Source: a bacterium UBP4_UBA6127 (GTDB taxonomy: Bacteria > UBP4 > UBA4092). From it: 29,627 nucleotides of DNA. The position numbers and the translations under genes are program-made. Shown here one piece after another: positions 20,985 to 29,627 of the stretch (its first letter is position 1; each line of letters opens with the position of its first letter). The DNA lies in the NCBI GenBank assembly GCA_002428325.1, contig DIVR01000043.1:49052-78678 (forward strand), written 5' to 3'. The notes below the pieces were generated by a model, which was not told the DNA's origin, did no database searches, and saw only the letters and a program-made list of their open reading frames with translations.

Positions 20985-23405
20985 ATGGAGTGGGAGAATA
21001 TACTAAAATGGATGGTCATGACGACTGATAAAATTATAACTCGACTGGAACAGACCTGGCTTTGGGTATTGGGCCTGTTATTATTTTTGAATCCTATCCT
21101 CATGTTCAGGGGAGACGGAAAATATATTATCCCGGAAATTGCTCCGGATATTGTATCCGCCAGCCATTATATTCCCTTAATAACCAATTTATTATTCAAA
21201 GAAATCTTTGCCCAGAGTTTTATTTTCATTCTGTTGGGATTGACTCTCGCCCGGAAATACCTCTTAAAAGAATGGCATTTTAGGCGCAGCCTCATTGATT
21301 ATCCGGTATTAATCTTAATCATACTTTCAGGGGTATCGTTATTTTATACCAAGACTCCGCCTCTGACCTTTGAAAGCTGGGGATTACTGGGATGTTTTAC
21401 CATCCTTTATTATCTGATATTGGAATTTCCCTGGACACCCCGCCGGGTGAGGTTAATGTTATGGGCTGTGGTAGCTGCTGCCCTCATGACGGCCCTGATG
21501 GCGACTTTACAGCATCTACAGATATATGTGGACGGGATCCTTCCCCGGGCGGAAGACCGAAACCGGATGAGCGCCACTATCGGACATAATAATGGGGTTG
21601 CCTGCCTGATGATGATAGGTTCCTTTATCCTCCTGGGACTCCAATCAGGGATTTCGGTAAAATGGAAAAAGGTAATGATACCCCTGATGAATCTGATTCT
21701 CTTATGGTTTCTTTTTGTGATTGTGGCGACCTTGTCCCGGGGTGTCTGGATGGGGACTTTTGTGGGAGCCATTCTCCTGGTAGCCTGGTTGATTCAAAGG
21801 ACAGGATGGAAATCCTTTTTAAAAAGTTATTGGAAAATGGGGGGTCTTTTCCTGGTATTTCTAGTAGCTTTCATGGGTGTATTATCATTTCCCAACCGGC
21901 TCAATCCCCTGGGCGTCTCTGTATTTCAGCGGCTCCAGGACACTTTTCTTCAAGAAAAGACTTACCTTCGGGATGACCGGATCCGCATGTGGGCAGGTAC
22001 TTTTGAGGTTATCCGGGAACATCCCCTCCTGGGAGTAGGATTGGGGGGATTCAAATATTGGATTCCTGTATATCAAGGGCATTATTTTGCCCGTAATCCT
22101 GATTCCCAGTTGGAACCCACTTATAAACTTACCAACCATTCCCATAATGAATATATTGAGCCCTGGGCTGAGCTGGGGATTGGGGGATTCCTTTGTGTCC
22201 TCTGGCTAGCGGGGTTGATTATCCTAACGGGCAGAGGCCTTTATAAAAGAAGTGAAGATATCTTTGGAATTCCCCGATGGTATTTCTATTGCGCCATCCT
22301 GGGTGTCATGGTGCAGGCCCTGGTGGATTTTCCTTTTCATGTAGCTCCCCTGGCATTGATGTTCATCCTGATGGGGGGATTCTTATATTATCAGGAGTCT
22401 GATGCAAGACCCACGCTTGTCCGGGAAGGCTTTTCCCTGAAAGGGAAAGATATTCTGTGCCTCACGGGCATTGGGCTTATAATCCTCATTTTACAAGTTC
22501 CTCTTTTCCAGAAAATCCAGGCTGATATTTATAAGAACCGGATGGATTATTTTCTCCAGGCCAGTGAAGATTTTATGGCTGACCGGCAAATGGAACTTCG
22601 GGAAAAAGCCCTTCAAAAAGCTATTGAATATGGCAATAAATCACTACTGCTGGACCCTCGTAACGGCCGGACCCATTATGAAATGGCTCTGGGATATTTG
22701 AAATGGGGGAAAGTCCCGGATGCCATTAAACATTTTGAATTGTCCCTGCGAGACCTCCAATATGCGGAATTGCATTTTAATCTGGCCGATGCTTATGAAT
22801 GGCTCCGGCGACAGGCCGAATCCCGGGGAGATACGCAGACCGCCCAGTATGCCACAGAGAAGGCCCTGGAACACTATCGAATGGCCGCATTTATTTATCC
22901 TCCCAATAAAAACCTGGCTGAACAAACGGAAGCTCAGGGTTTATTTTATATGCCCTCAGAAGCCCTGCATCGGTATGGTGTCCTGCTTTATCAGTCGGGC
23001 CGTCCGGAAGAAGCCCTGATTGCCTGGAAGAAAATTGCAGACAACGATCCCTATTATATTCATCGAAAGTATTTGAAGATTGCCGATGACTATATCCAGA
23101 AGGCCCAGTATCCCACTGCCATTCAAATCCTCCAACAGGCTCAATACCTGGATCCATCCGGGAAGGAAACCCTTTACTGTTTGGCCGGGGTTTATTATCT
23201 TAAAGGAGATAAAGAAGACTGCCTGAAAATATTGAACCGGTTGCTGGATATCAATCCCCAAGACCCCAAGGCTACTTATGGTATGGCCATTGCCAGCTAT
23301 AAGTTTGGAAATAAGCAGAAAGCCCTGGAATTTGCCATGAAGACAGTCGCGATTGATCCTCTTCATCCCGGTGTCCAGGACTTCCTGAAAAAATTGGCTC
23401 AGTAG
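20985..23405 (+). CDS. Wzy/O-antigen-ligase-like membrane protein with C-terminal TPRs
   Basis: 806 residues. About eleven hydrophobic segments fill residues 25-510. Features of the O-antigen ligase/polymerase (Wzy_C, PF04932) superfamily are SATIGHNNGVACLMM (about 197), VATLSRGVWMG, EHPLLGVGLGGFKYW and the large periplasmic-loop motif NHSHNEYIEPWAELGIGG (about 382-399), then DFPFHV. Residues about 520-806 are TPR repeats (LRDLQYAELHFNLADAYEWL, AIQILQQAQYLDPSGKE, CLKILNRLLDINPQDPKATYGMAI). Family members transfer or polymerise lipid-linked glycans outside the inner membrane; some act on pilins. Start uncertain: ATGs at 20985, 21012 and 21018 are in frame and none has a good ribosome site. The gene is a paralogue of 25638-27641, which has the same two-part design. 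Confidence 0.88.
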   Translation: MEWENILKWMVMTTDKIITRLEQTWLWVLGLLLFLNPILMFRGDGKYIIPEIAPDIVSASHYIPLITNLLFKEIFAQSFIFILLGLTLARKYLLKEWHFRRSLIDYPVLILIILSGVSLFYTKTPPLTFESWGLLGCFTILYYLILEFPWTPRRVRLMLWAVVAAALMTALMATLQHLQIYVDGILPRAEDRNRMSATIGHNNGVACLMMIGSFILLGLQSGISVKWKKVMIPLMNLILLWFLFVIVATLSRGVWMGTFVGAILLVAWLIQRTGWKSFLKSYWKMGGLFLVFLVAFMGVLSFPNRLNPLGVSVFQRLQDTFLQEKTYLRDDRIRMWAGTFEVIREHPLLGVGLGGFKYWIPVYQGHYFARNPDSQLEPTYKLTNHSHNEYIEPWAELGIGGFLCVLWLAGLIILTGRGLYKRSEDIFGIPRWYFYCAILGVMVQALVDFPFHVAPLALMFILMGGFLYYQESDARPTLVREGFSLKGKDILCLTGIGLIILILQVPLFQKIQADIYKNRMDYFLQASEDFMADRQMELREKALQKAIEYGNKSLLLDPRNGRTHYEMALGYLKWGKVPDAIKHFELSLRDLQYAELHFNLADAYEWLRRQAESRGDTQTAQYATEKALEHYRMAAFIYPPNKNLAEQTEAQGLFYMPSEALHRYGVLLYQSGRPEEALIAWKKIADNDPYYIHRKYLKIADDYIQKAQYPTAIQILQQAQYLDPSGKETLYCLAGVYYLKGDKEDCLKILNRLLDINPQDPKATYGMAIASYKFGNKQKALEFAMKTVAIDPLHPGVQDFLKKLAQ

Positions 23406-23523
23406 TAATAGTTTTTTTCATAAACTGGGAACCCTCTTCCGATTCCGAGCTGACAGGTATGATTAATTGAAGAAAATTCCTCTAAAACCAGCCAGTCTAT
23501 GGATTCCCGCCAAAAATATTTCT

Positions 23524-23552
23524 TTTACCCGTGTGCAGTCCTTTGATATAAT
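23524..23552 (+). promoter_or_regulatory. Promoter of the ABC permease pair
   Basis: TTTACC (23524-23529, 4/6) is followed after 17 bases by TATAAT (23547-23552) with the TGN extension (TGATATAAT from 23544). Start near 23559, leader about 43 bases with AAAGG at 23590-23594. Confidence 0.55.
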
Positions 23553-23601
23553 TCCGGGCTGTAAGATATTTGTTATATGGAACTGCCTGAAAGGCTGAAA
23601 T

Positions 23602-24504
23602 ATGACACCAAGACAGAAGCGAAAATTTAAAGAAGGCCTGACGGGCTATCTTTTTATTATGCCCAATGTATTAGGGTTTGCTATTTTTACTTTCCTGCCA
23701 GTGTTTGCCTCCATGTTAATGAGTTTTACCGCCTGGAATGGGATGGGGGGAGTGGCGGCTATCCAGTTTAACGGGCTGGGTAATTTTAAGGATTTGATTC
23801 ATGATGAGTTATTCTGGAAATTTCTCTGGAATACTCTTTACCTGATGTTCAGCCTTCCGGTCAGTATGGCCGGGTCTTTGATTCTGGCTTTGGCCTTGAA
23901 TCAGAAGATCAAAGGGGTAACCTTTTTCCGGACAGTTTATTTTCTTCCCAGCATTACTGCCGGGATTGCCTTATTCATGATGTGGAAATGGATATATAAC
24001 CCTGATTATGGCCTTTTGAATGACTTGCTGAGAAGCTGGTTTAAGGTTGAGGGGCCTGCCTGGTTATCGGATATGAGCTGGGTGAAACCGGCCCTGATTA
24101 TCTGCCTGACCTGGATTGGCATCGGTGGCACCAATATGATTCTCTATATTGCCGGACTGCAAAACATTCCCCGGGATTTCTATGAAGCCGCCAGTATTGA
24201 TGGCGCCAACAGTTGGCAACGGTTTTGGGCCATCACCTGGCCTATGTTGACCCCCACTACGTTCTTCATCTTTATTATGGGATTAATTGGGGGGTTCCAG
24301 GGATATTTTGATTTGGTATATATCATGACGGGAGGGGGTCCTGCCGGCGCTTCCACCCCGATTGCCTATTATATCTGGCAGACCGCTTTCCAGAATTTCA
24401 AAATCGGGTATGCAGCCGCTCAAGCTTGGGCTTTATTTGTGATCATATTCGGCATCACACTCATTAACTGGCGTTACAGCGGCAGCCGGGTCCAGTATTT
24501 TTAA
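23602..24504 (+). CDS. Sugar ABC transporter permease, MalF/UgpA type
   Basis: 300 residues of a carbohydrate uptake transporter-1 family inner-membrane subunit with six predicted helices. The N-terminus KEGLTGYLFIMPNVLGFAIF is typical. The EAA loop that docks the ATPase is YEAASIDGANSWQRFWAITWPML (about 193-215). AAAGG lies seven bases before the ATG. It is paired with the MalG-type gene 19 bases downstream, so the two form the membrane channel. No solute-binding protein or ATPase gene is in the window; they may be encoded elsewhere or be shared with other importers, as ATPases of this family often are. The substrate would be a mono- or oligosaccharide or glycerol phosphate; it cannot be read from permeases. 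Confidence 0.95.
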   Translation: MTPRQKRKFKEGLTGYLFIMPNVLGFAIFTFLPVFASMLMSFTAWNGMGGVAAIQFNGLGNFKDLIHDELFWKFLWNTLYLMFSLPVSMAGSLILALALNQKIKGVTFFRTVYFLPSITAGIALFMMWKWIYNPDYGLLNDLLRSWFKVEGPAWLSDMSWVKPALIICLTWIGIGGTNMILYIAGLQNIPRDFYEAASIDGANSWQRFWAITWPMLTPTTFFIFIMGLIGGFQGYFDLVYIMTGGGPAGASTPIAYYIWQTAFQNFKIGYAAAQAWALFVIIFGITLINWRYSGSRVQYF

Positions 24505-24523
24505 ACAGGAGCAGGAAACTATT

Positions 24524-25435
24524 ATGGGTAATAAACGAAAACAGATGTTGTTTCACATTTTCCTATATATTGTCTTGTCCCTGGGAGCGGTAACGATGCT
24601 GATTCCCTTCTGCTGGATGGTAGCCACTGCATTGAAAGAGCCGGGAGATATTTTTGCCGTCCACGGAGCTTTCTGGAATCAATTTATTCCAGACCCACTG
24701 GTCTGGGATAATTTCGGCAAAGCCTGGCAGGCCGTCCCTTTTGGTCGTTACTATATCAATACCATCGTGGTTACCGTTGCGGTGACCCTGGGCCAGGTAC
24801 TGACCTGTTCTTTGGCGGCATTTGCTTTTGCCCGGCTTAATTTCCCCGGCCGGGATAAGATATTCTTCGGATATCTGGCTACCATGATGATTCCTTTTGC
24901 TGTTACCATGATTCCCAATTTTGTCTTAATGAGTTGGATGAGTGAATTATCAGATAAACTATTTCCCGGGGGAATTTATTTCCTGGGCCAATATGTGGGA
25001 AAACTCTTTGGACTAGATTCCTATTTTGCTTTAATTGCCCCGGCTATGTTTTCCGCTTATGGGACTTTCATGCTGAGGCAATTCTTCATGGGACTTCCCT
25101 CTGAACTGGAAGAAGCCGCCCGAATTGATGGTTCCACTATCTGGGGGATATTCTGGAGGATTGCTATTCCTTTATCCAAAGCGGCCTTGGCTACATTGAC
25201 CACCCTGACTTTCATGGGAACCTGGAAGGATTTTATGTGGCCTCTGACAGTCATTAATAATGATGCCATGAAGACTCTCCCGGTGGGGCTTGCCTCTTTC
25301 CAGGGACTCTATACCACGGAATGGACCCTCCTGATGGCGGGTTCACTGATTATGTTGATCCCGATTATTCTGCTCTTTATCTTTAACCAGAGATATATTG
25401 TTGAAGGTATCAAGCTTCAAGGGATAAAAGGGTAG
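24524..25435 (+). CDS. Sugar ABC transporter permease, MalG/UgpE type
   Basis: 303 residues, the second channel subunit, with the usual start of LGAVTMLIPFCWMVATALKEPGDIF and an EAA loop LEEAARIDGSTIWGIFWRIAIPL (about 193-215). The ending QRYIVEGIKLQGIKG is the standard C-terminus of this family. Upstream AACAGGAGCAGGAAA provides a ribosome site, with the core CAGGAAA about nine bases from the ATG. It is co-transcribed with the MalF-type gene. A modest hairpin with a T run at 25457-25486 may end the unit. Confidence 0.95.
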   Translation: MGNKRKQMLFHIFLYIVLSLGAVTMLIPFCWMVATALKEPGDIFAVHGAFWNQFIPDPLVWDNFGKAWQAVPFGRYYINTIVVTVAVTLGQVLTCSLAAFAFARLNFPGRDKIFFGYLATMMIPFAVTMIPNFVLMSWMSELSDKLFPGGIYFLGQYVGKLFGLDSYFALIAPAMFSAYGTFMLRQFFMGLPSELEEAARIDGSTIWGIFWRIAIPLSKAALATLTTLTFMGTWKDFMWPLTVINNDAMKTLPVGLASFQGLYTTEWTLLMAGSLIMLIPIILLFIFNQRYIVEGIKLQGIKG

Positions 25436-25456
25436 ACCTTCTCTATAGGGATTGAA

Positions 25457-25486
25457 GGATGGTTAATCCCATCCATATTGTTTTTT
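25457..25486 (+). terminator. Probable weak terminator after the permease pair
   Basis: GGATGG (25457-25462) pairs with CCATCC (25469-25474) around TTAATC. A T run comes at 25480-25486, five bases after the stem. The short stem and the gap make it weak. Confidence 0.45.
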
Positions 25487-25637
25487 ATTCTAAAAAAACC
25501 GATATAAGGGTCTCTCTTTTTAAGGCAACGATTCTTGTAATATTCCCCTTCTTCAATTAGGGTATTAAGAATTATTGAATTAATGAAGGAAACCAATCAG
25601 GGTTAAGATTATGCTATGACCCTGCACAGCTTTTGAT

Positions 25638-27641
25638 ATGGCGAAAAAAACTAAATTCAAAGATAAAACAAACCAGCCTTCTCTCCCTAAAGATTCGATA
25701 AAGGACCCCATGGGTTTTTGGGGTTGGACCTGGGGTATTCTGGCAATTCTGGTTTCGGTCGTAATTTCCTGGAAGGCCCAATCTCCCACAATCGATTTAA
25801 GATGGATGCTTCTGGATGGAATGATACCGATTCTGGGGTTATTCTATCTCTTGCAACGATGGCTATTCAAACAGGAGGAAGTCTCCTATAGTCCGATTAC
25901 CGGAGCCGTCCTGAGTTATTTTCTGGTTTATCTGATTTGCCAAGCTACCCCGGTAAACAGGGTTGCTTTACTGACTGAGTTCCGCCATGTTATTTCGCTT
26001 TTTCTGGTTTATCTGATTGCATTACAGACCTTAAAAACTCCCAGAGATTGGAAAGTAGTTTTTCATTTCCTGCTGGCCGGAGGGGTGTTAGCCTCCGGAT
26101 ATGCCCTGATTCAGAAAATCGGGATGGATCCTATTCCCTGGGAAATGGGGGGAGATAGAGGAAATATCTCCAGCTTTCTGGGTAATTCCAATCTTTTTGG
26201 ATGGTACCTGGCAGCTCTAATCCCTTTAGCTCTGGGAATGTTGTCCGCCAATCCTTCTTCAAAAAAAGAAAAAATCTGGCTTTGGGTATCCATTGGATTT
26301 TTGTGGGTGGCGCTCATAATTGCCCAAAACAGGGCAGGCTGGGTTGCCTTCCTGGTTTCTACGGGTATTTATGGAGTTTTATTCCTTCGGATGAAATCCC
26401 GTTTTGAGGGAGCCTCCTTTTATCCGGCGAAAACCCTTGGCTTTATTCATAGAATTTATACTGTCCGGAAAATCCTTTTGGGAATTTCAGTGGTTCTGGT
26501 TTTCCTTATGGGAGTGATGTTCTGGAATCATTACACAAAAAAATCCGATATTCCCATTAAAGGCCGATTCCTTCACTGGAAAACCTCTGCATTAATGGTG
26601 AAAGAAAATCCTTTTTTAGGAATCGGACCGGGTAACTATGGCAACCACTATCTTATCTATCAGGCCAGAGTTCTGGGGAATCCTGCCAATGCTTCTTTTA
26701 TGAGAATCTCCAGGGAAATCCAATCTATCAATGCCGAGTATGCCCATAATGAATATATCCAATCCCTGTGTGATACCGGGATTCTTGGGTTTGCTTTCTT
26801 TTCATTTCTTATCTCAGTCATTCTGGTTATCGGTTTCCAGGGAGTGAAACGTACGGCTTCCCTTGACCGGACCCTCTTGATCCTGGGATGTTACTGTGGA
26901 GTGATATCAATTCTAGTCAGTGGACTCTTTGGTTTTCCCTTTCATGTCCCTGTTACGGGAATGCTTTTCTGGCTTCTGACAGCCTCGATAGCCGGACTGA
27001 TGAGGCTGGATATCAGCAAGGACCGTCCCTTCCAAAAAGGGGCTATCCCCTATGTTTCTGGAATATTTAAAAGCCGGGGAGCCGTTATAATAGGGATTGT
27101 TTTATTAGCCGGATATTCCCTCTGGGCAGTCCCCTCAGCTCTCAATACTTATCGGGCCTCCCTTTGGGTCCGGGAGGGCCGTTTCTGGGCTGAAAAAGAA
27201 GGAAATGTCGAGGAAGCCGTCCACTCCCTCCAAAAGGCTGTAACCCTGGCTCCTGACTATGGTTTGGCCCATTATTATCTGGGCGGGTATTATGCCCGGT
27301 CTCAGCAAAATGAACAGGCTCTTAAAGAATATGCCAAAGCCCTGGAAAACTATAATGATGTACATATCTTCTTTAATATGGGCCAAATTTATTTTAGTAA
27401 TAAACAATATGACCGGGCTGAAGAATACTATAAAAAAGCCCTCTTTCTTAATGATACAATGTATAACTGTTACAAGCAGTTGGGTTTGATTGCGGCTACC
27501 CGGAACCAAATGGAACTGGCCCTGGGGTATTTTAGAAAGTACCTGGAATTCGATAAATCAGGCCCAGAATCAGAACGATTTAAGCTGATTGTAGATGAGC
27601 TGCAGAAAGAAGTACCCGGCTCACAAAATCCTGTTCCCTGA
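25638..27641 (+). CDS. Second Wzy/O-antigen-ligase-like membrane protein with C-terminal TPRs
   Basis: 667 residues. A polar N-terminal tail is followed by about eleven membrane helices. Wzy_C-type features are SSFLGNSNLFGWYLAALIPL (about 180), LIIAQNRAGWVAF, ENPFLGIGPGNYGNHY and the loop motif AEYAHNEYIQSLCDTGILG (about 363-381), then FGFPFHVPV. From about 520 there are three or four TPRs (VEEAVHSLQKAVTLAPDYGL, NEQALKEYAKALENYNDVHI, YDRAEEYYKKALFLND). It is likely to ligate or polymerise a lipid-linked glycan at the outer face of the inner membrane. The ATG at 25638 has no ribosome site; the in-frame ATG at 25710 has AAAGGA four bases upstream and would remove only the polar tail. It shares design with 20985-23405, with the ABC permeases between them. 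Confidence 0.88.
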   Translation: MAKKTKFKDKTNQPSLPKDSIKDPMGFWGWTWGILAILVSVVISWKAQSPTIDLRWMLLDGMIPILGLFYLLQRWLFKQEEVSYSPITGAVLSYFLVYLICQATPVNRVALLTEFRHVISLFLVYLIALQTLKTPRDWKVVFHFLLAGGVLASGYALIQKIGMDPIPWEMGGDRGNISSFLGNSNLFGWYLAALIPLALGMLSANPSSKKEKIWLWVSIGFLWVALIIAQNRAGWVAFLVSTGIYGVLFLRMKSRFEGASFYPAKTLGFIHRIYTVRKILLGISVVLVFLMGVMFWNHYTKKSDIPIKGRFLHWKTSALMVKENPFLGIGPGNYGNHYLIYQARVLGNPANASFMRISREIQSINAEYAHNEYIQSLCDTGILGFAFFSFLISVILVIGFQGVKRTASLDRTLLILGCYCGVISILVSGLFGFPFHVPVTGMLFWLLTASIAGLMRLDISKDRPFQKGAIPYVSGIFKSRGAVIIGIVLLAGYSLWAVPSALNTYRASLWVREGRFWAEKEGNVEEAVHSLQKAVTLAPDYGLAHYYLGGYYARSQQNEQALKEYAKALENYNDVHIFFNMGQIYFSNKQYDRAEEYYKKALFLNDTMYNCYKQLGLIAATRNQMELALGYFRKYLEFDKSGPESERFKLIVDELQKEVPGSQNPVP

Positions 27642-27728
27642 GTGAGCTGGTTCAGGAAGCTGGTTCAGATTGAAGTCTCTAGGTTGTATCAATGGATATT
27701 AGAAAATGACAAATGAGGGAGAATCCCA

Positions 27729-28532
27729 ATGCCGGAATCTCAACCTGATAAATTAGTACATAAAAAATCAAACCTGCATAAACAGGTCTTGGTGGTTTGG
27801 ATTATATTGATGGCGGGTTCTTTAGGTGTCCTGAGCCTTTTTGACTGGGGCAGCCCCAGGCTTATGAATTACCTCGAATCTAAAAATCCACGGATATTCT
27901 ATGACCGGGCTAAAATCCTTGCTCAGGAGGAAAAATATCCTGAAGCTCTGGAGACCCTTCAAAAAGCCTTATCCATTCTCCCTTCCGAATATTCCTTTTT
28001 GATGCTGCAGGGCGATATCCTCGAAAAACAGGATAAACTTGATGAGGCCTATCCTTCCTTTGCCAAAGCCGAAAAAACTGATTCAAAACGATGGGAGCCT
28101 CCCTTCCGAATGGGAGTCATTTTAAGTAAAAAGAAAGACTATAAGGAAGCGGTGGTCTATTTACAGAAAGCTGCTGCCATTAATTCTTCAGAACGCTGGG
28201 TTTATAATGCCCTGGCCTGGTCGGCTTATGAAGATAAACAGATGGATGTTGCTTACCAGGCCTTCGATAAGGCTTCAGAATTAGCCCCCCAATCCCCTGA
28301 TTATCCCTTGATGATGGGAAAAATCCTCGCTTCCAGGAACCAATGGAGCCAAGCCCTGACTTTATTTCAAAAATCCTTTTCTTTGGATTCTACCTATATA
28401 GATGCTTTCCTCTGGGCCGGCCAGGCCTGCCTGAAAATGGGCGATAAATCCAGTGCCCGAGCCTATTATCAGCAGGCTTTAAAACTGGACCCTGCCAATC
28501 CTCTGGCCCTGAAAGAATTAGCCAATATTTAA
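27729..28532 (+). CDS. Membrane-anchored TPR protein
   Basis: 267 residues. A short positive N-terminus precedes one hydrophobic segment, QVLVVWIILMAGSLGVLSLF (about 19-38), which should anchor it in the inner membrane with the rest outside. Residues about 55-267 are six TPR units, for example YPEALETLQKALSILPSEYS, YKEAVVYLQKAAAINSSERW, WSQALTLFQKSFSLDSTYID and SARAYYQQALKLDPANPLAL. AGGGAG at 27716-27721 is seven bases before the ATG. It follows the second Wzy-TPR gene by 87 bases with no terminator seen, so it is likely co-expressed and may scaffold the same assembly. The spacer contains a small tandem repeat of AGCTGGTTCAG (from 27644). Confidence 0.88.
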   Translation: MPESQPDKLVHKKSNLHKQVLVVWIILMAGSLGVLSLFDWGSPRLMNYLESKNPRIFYDRAKILAQEEKYPEALETLQKALSILPSEYSFLMLQGDILEKQDKLDEAYPSFAKAEKTDSKRWEPPFRMGVILSKKKDYKEAVVYLQKAAAINSSERWVYNALAWSAYEDKQMDVAYQAFDKASELAPQSPDYPLMMGKILASRNQWSQALTLFQKSFSLDSTYIDAFLWAGQACLKMGDKSSARAYYQQALKLDPANPLALKELANI

Positions 28533-28627
28533 CCTGATTGACTCCTTTGGCGAGTTGCTAACCGATTGGAAACTATTTATCTCTTTGGATTGTTTATTTA
28601 TATGTATGGACCTATTTATAATATATA

Positions 28628-28655
28628 TTGACATGTAATGTATGTAATGTATAAT
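28628..28655 (+). promoter_or_regulatory. Consensus sigma-70 promoter of the edge HEAT gene
   Basis: TTGACA (28628-28633), 16 bases, TATAAT (28650-28655): both boxes are perfect. It shares TATATTGACATG with the Kelch gene promoter. GGAGG and CAGGAG follow at 28663-28673. Confidence 0.8.
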
Positions 28656-28673
28656 AAGAGTTGGAGGCAGGAG

Positions 28674-29627
28674 ATGATGAGAATGTTAAAAACATTATCA
28701 GTGTTCATCCTGCTGGTGGGCTTTGCAGGGATATCTTTTGGGGAAAGGATAGACTGGGAAAGAATGGCTAATCCTGATTTTGTCCTGACGGGTTATCCGA
28801 TGGATATGGGATACCGTTTGAGCAAGTCAGACGATCCCGAATTAAGGGGAGATTTGTTTTCCGGGTTGACCGGGTCTCCTGATAAATGGACCCGGAATAA
28901 CTGTGCCATTGCTGCCAGTTATTTGAATGATGACCAGGACCTGATTAAGATTGTCTCCATTGCTTTCCAGCACGAGACCGATGGAGTGGTTAAGAAAAGC
29001 CTGTTTAAGATTTTAAGTGCTTCCAGTTCTGATAATAATATCCCGGTGTTAGTCAGTATTATTGACCAGTATAAATCCCTGACTACAGAACCTGATATGA
29101 GTTATCGGCAGGAGTCCATCAAATCCCTGGGAAACTCCAGGGAAAAAGGATGGCCTTTTTTAGAGGGGATTCTGGCGGGTTCATATTATGGTGATACTGA
29201 TAAAGTAATCGCCGTTAAAACTCTTGCCAGTTCAAATACAACCCAGGTGATCCCCGTTCTGCTTCAGTTTCACACTGATTCTTCAGCGTTAGTTCGAAAC
29301 CATGTGGTTCAATCTCTGGGGGAATTATCAAAGCTTTCACTGAATACAACCTTGAAACAGCGGGTATTTGAAGCTCTCTCCCAAAGAGTGGAAGATTCAG
29401 ATCCCACTGTCCGTATGGAGACCCTCCGGGCTTTTATTCAATTGCAGGACGATCGGGCTTTACCCATTATTGAGAGGGTAACTGTTTCTGACAGCCATGA
29501 AGTCAAGACGGTTACTATCCAGCAGGGGCAGAAAGTAGTAACCACCCGTTATCCGGTTCGTGAGCTGGCATTCGATATGAAGAAAGAATATCAACATATC
29601 AAAACTCTGAGGGAAAACCCTGATTTA
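28674..29627 (+). CDS. Secreted HEAT-repeat protein, 3' end beyond the window
   Basis: The frame is open from the ATG at 28674 (or 28677, directly after CAGGAG) to the last base, giving 318 residues with no stop. Residues 1-23 are a signal peptide (MMRMLKTLSVFILLVGFAGI, then SFGE). The remainder is made of HEAT-like helical pairs: WTRNNCAIAASYLNDDQDLIKIV, DKVIAVKTLASSNTTQVIPVLLQF, VRNHVVQSLGELSKL, DPTVRMETLRAFIQLQDDRALPIIERV. Such proteins are extracytoplasmic binding scaffolds. The gene has a perfect promoter of its own, so it starts a new transcription unit. Composition is like the host-type genes, unlike the AT-rich HEAT lipoprotein at 13974. Confidence 0.88.
   Translation, partial: MMRMLKTLSVFILLVGFAGISFGERIDWERMANPDFVLTGYPMDMGYRLSKSDDPELRGDLFSGLTGSPDKWTRNNCAIAASYLNDDQDLIKIVSIAFQHETDGVVKKSLFKILSASSSDNNIPVLVSIIDQYKSLTTEPDMSYRQESIKSLGNSREKGWPFLEGILAGSYYGDTDKVIAVKTLASSNTTQVIPVLLQFHTDSSALVRNHVVQSLGELSKLSLNTTLKQRVFEALSQRVEDSDPTVRMETLRAFIQLQDDRALPIIERVTVSDSHEVKTVTIQQGQKVVTTRYPVRELAFDMKKEYQHIKTLRENPDL

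Noticed and set aside
21410..21772. Minus-strand open frame inside the first Wzy-like gene
   Set aside because: Antisense shadow of a membrane-protein gene; composition and lack of a start signal argue against it.

Overview
The window is a stretch of bacterial chromosome in which every convincing gene lies on the + strand. I see no rRNA, tRNA, CRISPR array, transposase or phage gene. The proteins suggest an uncultured, probably two-membraned, polymer-using or biofilm-type bacterium: a family-10-like glycosyl hydrolase, fibronectin-III and golvesin-like modules, Kelch propellers, type IV pilin-like prepilins with the FLAAQVRAKVSR signature common in candidate phyla, two Wzy-type membrane proteins with TPR tails, and a lipoprotein with a lipobox. 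The phylum cannot be fixed from sequence alone; the pilin type is met in groups such as Sumerlaeota, Omnitrophota and Hydrogenedentota (low confidence).

Layout. 1-3630: the end of an FN3/golvesin-domain protein, a cysteine-synthase-family enzyme and a secreted GHL10 glycosidase. 3631-9000: a clearly AT-richer island with a non-coding segment holding twin palindromes, a minimal AraC-type HTH protein, then an apparent operon (4541-8807) of secreted proteins: TPR protein, small cysteine-rich protein, hypothetical secreted protein, C39 peptidase and DUF1573 protein. 9036-12041: a large FAD-dependent oxidoreductase with SLH-like repeats and a propeller-like tail. 12244-13707: two pilin-like genes, each with its own promoter and terminator. 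13783-16783: an AT-rich HEAT-repeat lipoprotein gene lying between two imperfect copies of the 5' region of a YgeW-like carbamoyltransferase gene. 16924-20832: an FkbM methyltransferase and a double six-bladed Kelch protein. 20985-28532: a Wzy/O-antigen-ligase-like TPR protein, two sugar ABC permeases, a second Wzy-TPR protein and a membrane-anchored TPR protein. 28674-end: a secreted HEAT-repeat protein cut by the window edge.

The most interesting unit is 4541-8807. The 153-residue cysteine-rich protein has a Sec-type signal peptide followed directly by a textbook double-glycine leader (LSDMEMKGVLGG). The same operon encodes a Sec-exported stand-alone C39 peptidase, the class that cuts after double glycine, with recognisable Cys, His and Asp residues. 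No ABC transporter is present. This suggests a two-step maturation outside the cytoplasm: Sec export, then GG cleavage by a peptidase joined to DUF1573 domains. Two single-base frame breaks occur in this operon (around 5119-5131 and in the A7 run at 7891-7897). Each is restored by adding one base to a homopolymer, so they may be sequencing errors, slippage sites or real decay.

A second structural point is the duplicated 5' end of the carbamoyltransferase gene at 13783-13901, which looks like the scar of the event that brought in the lipoprotein gene.
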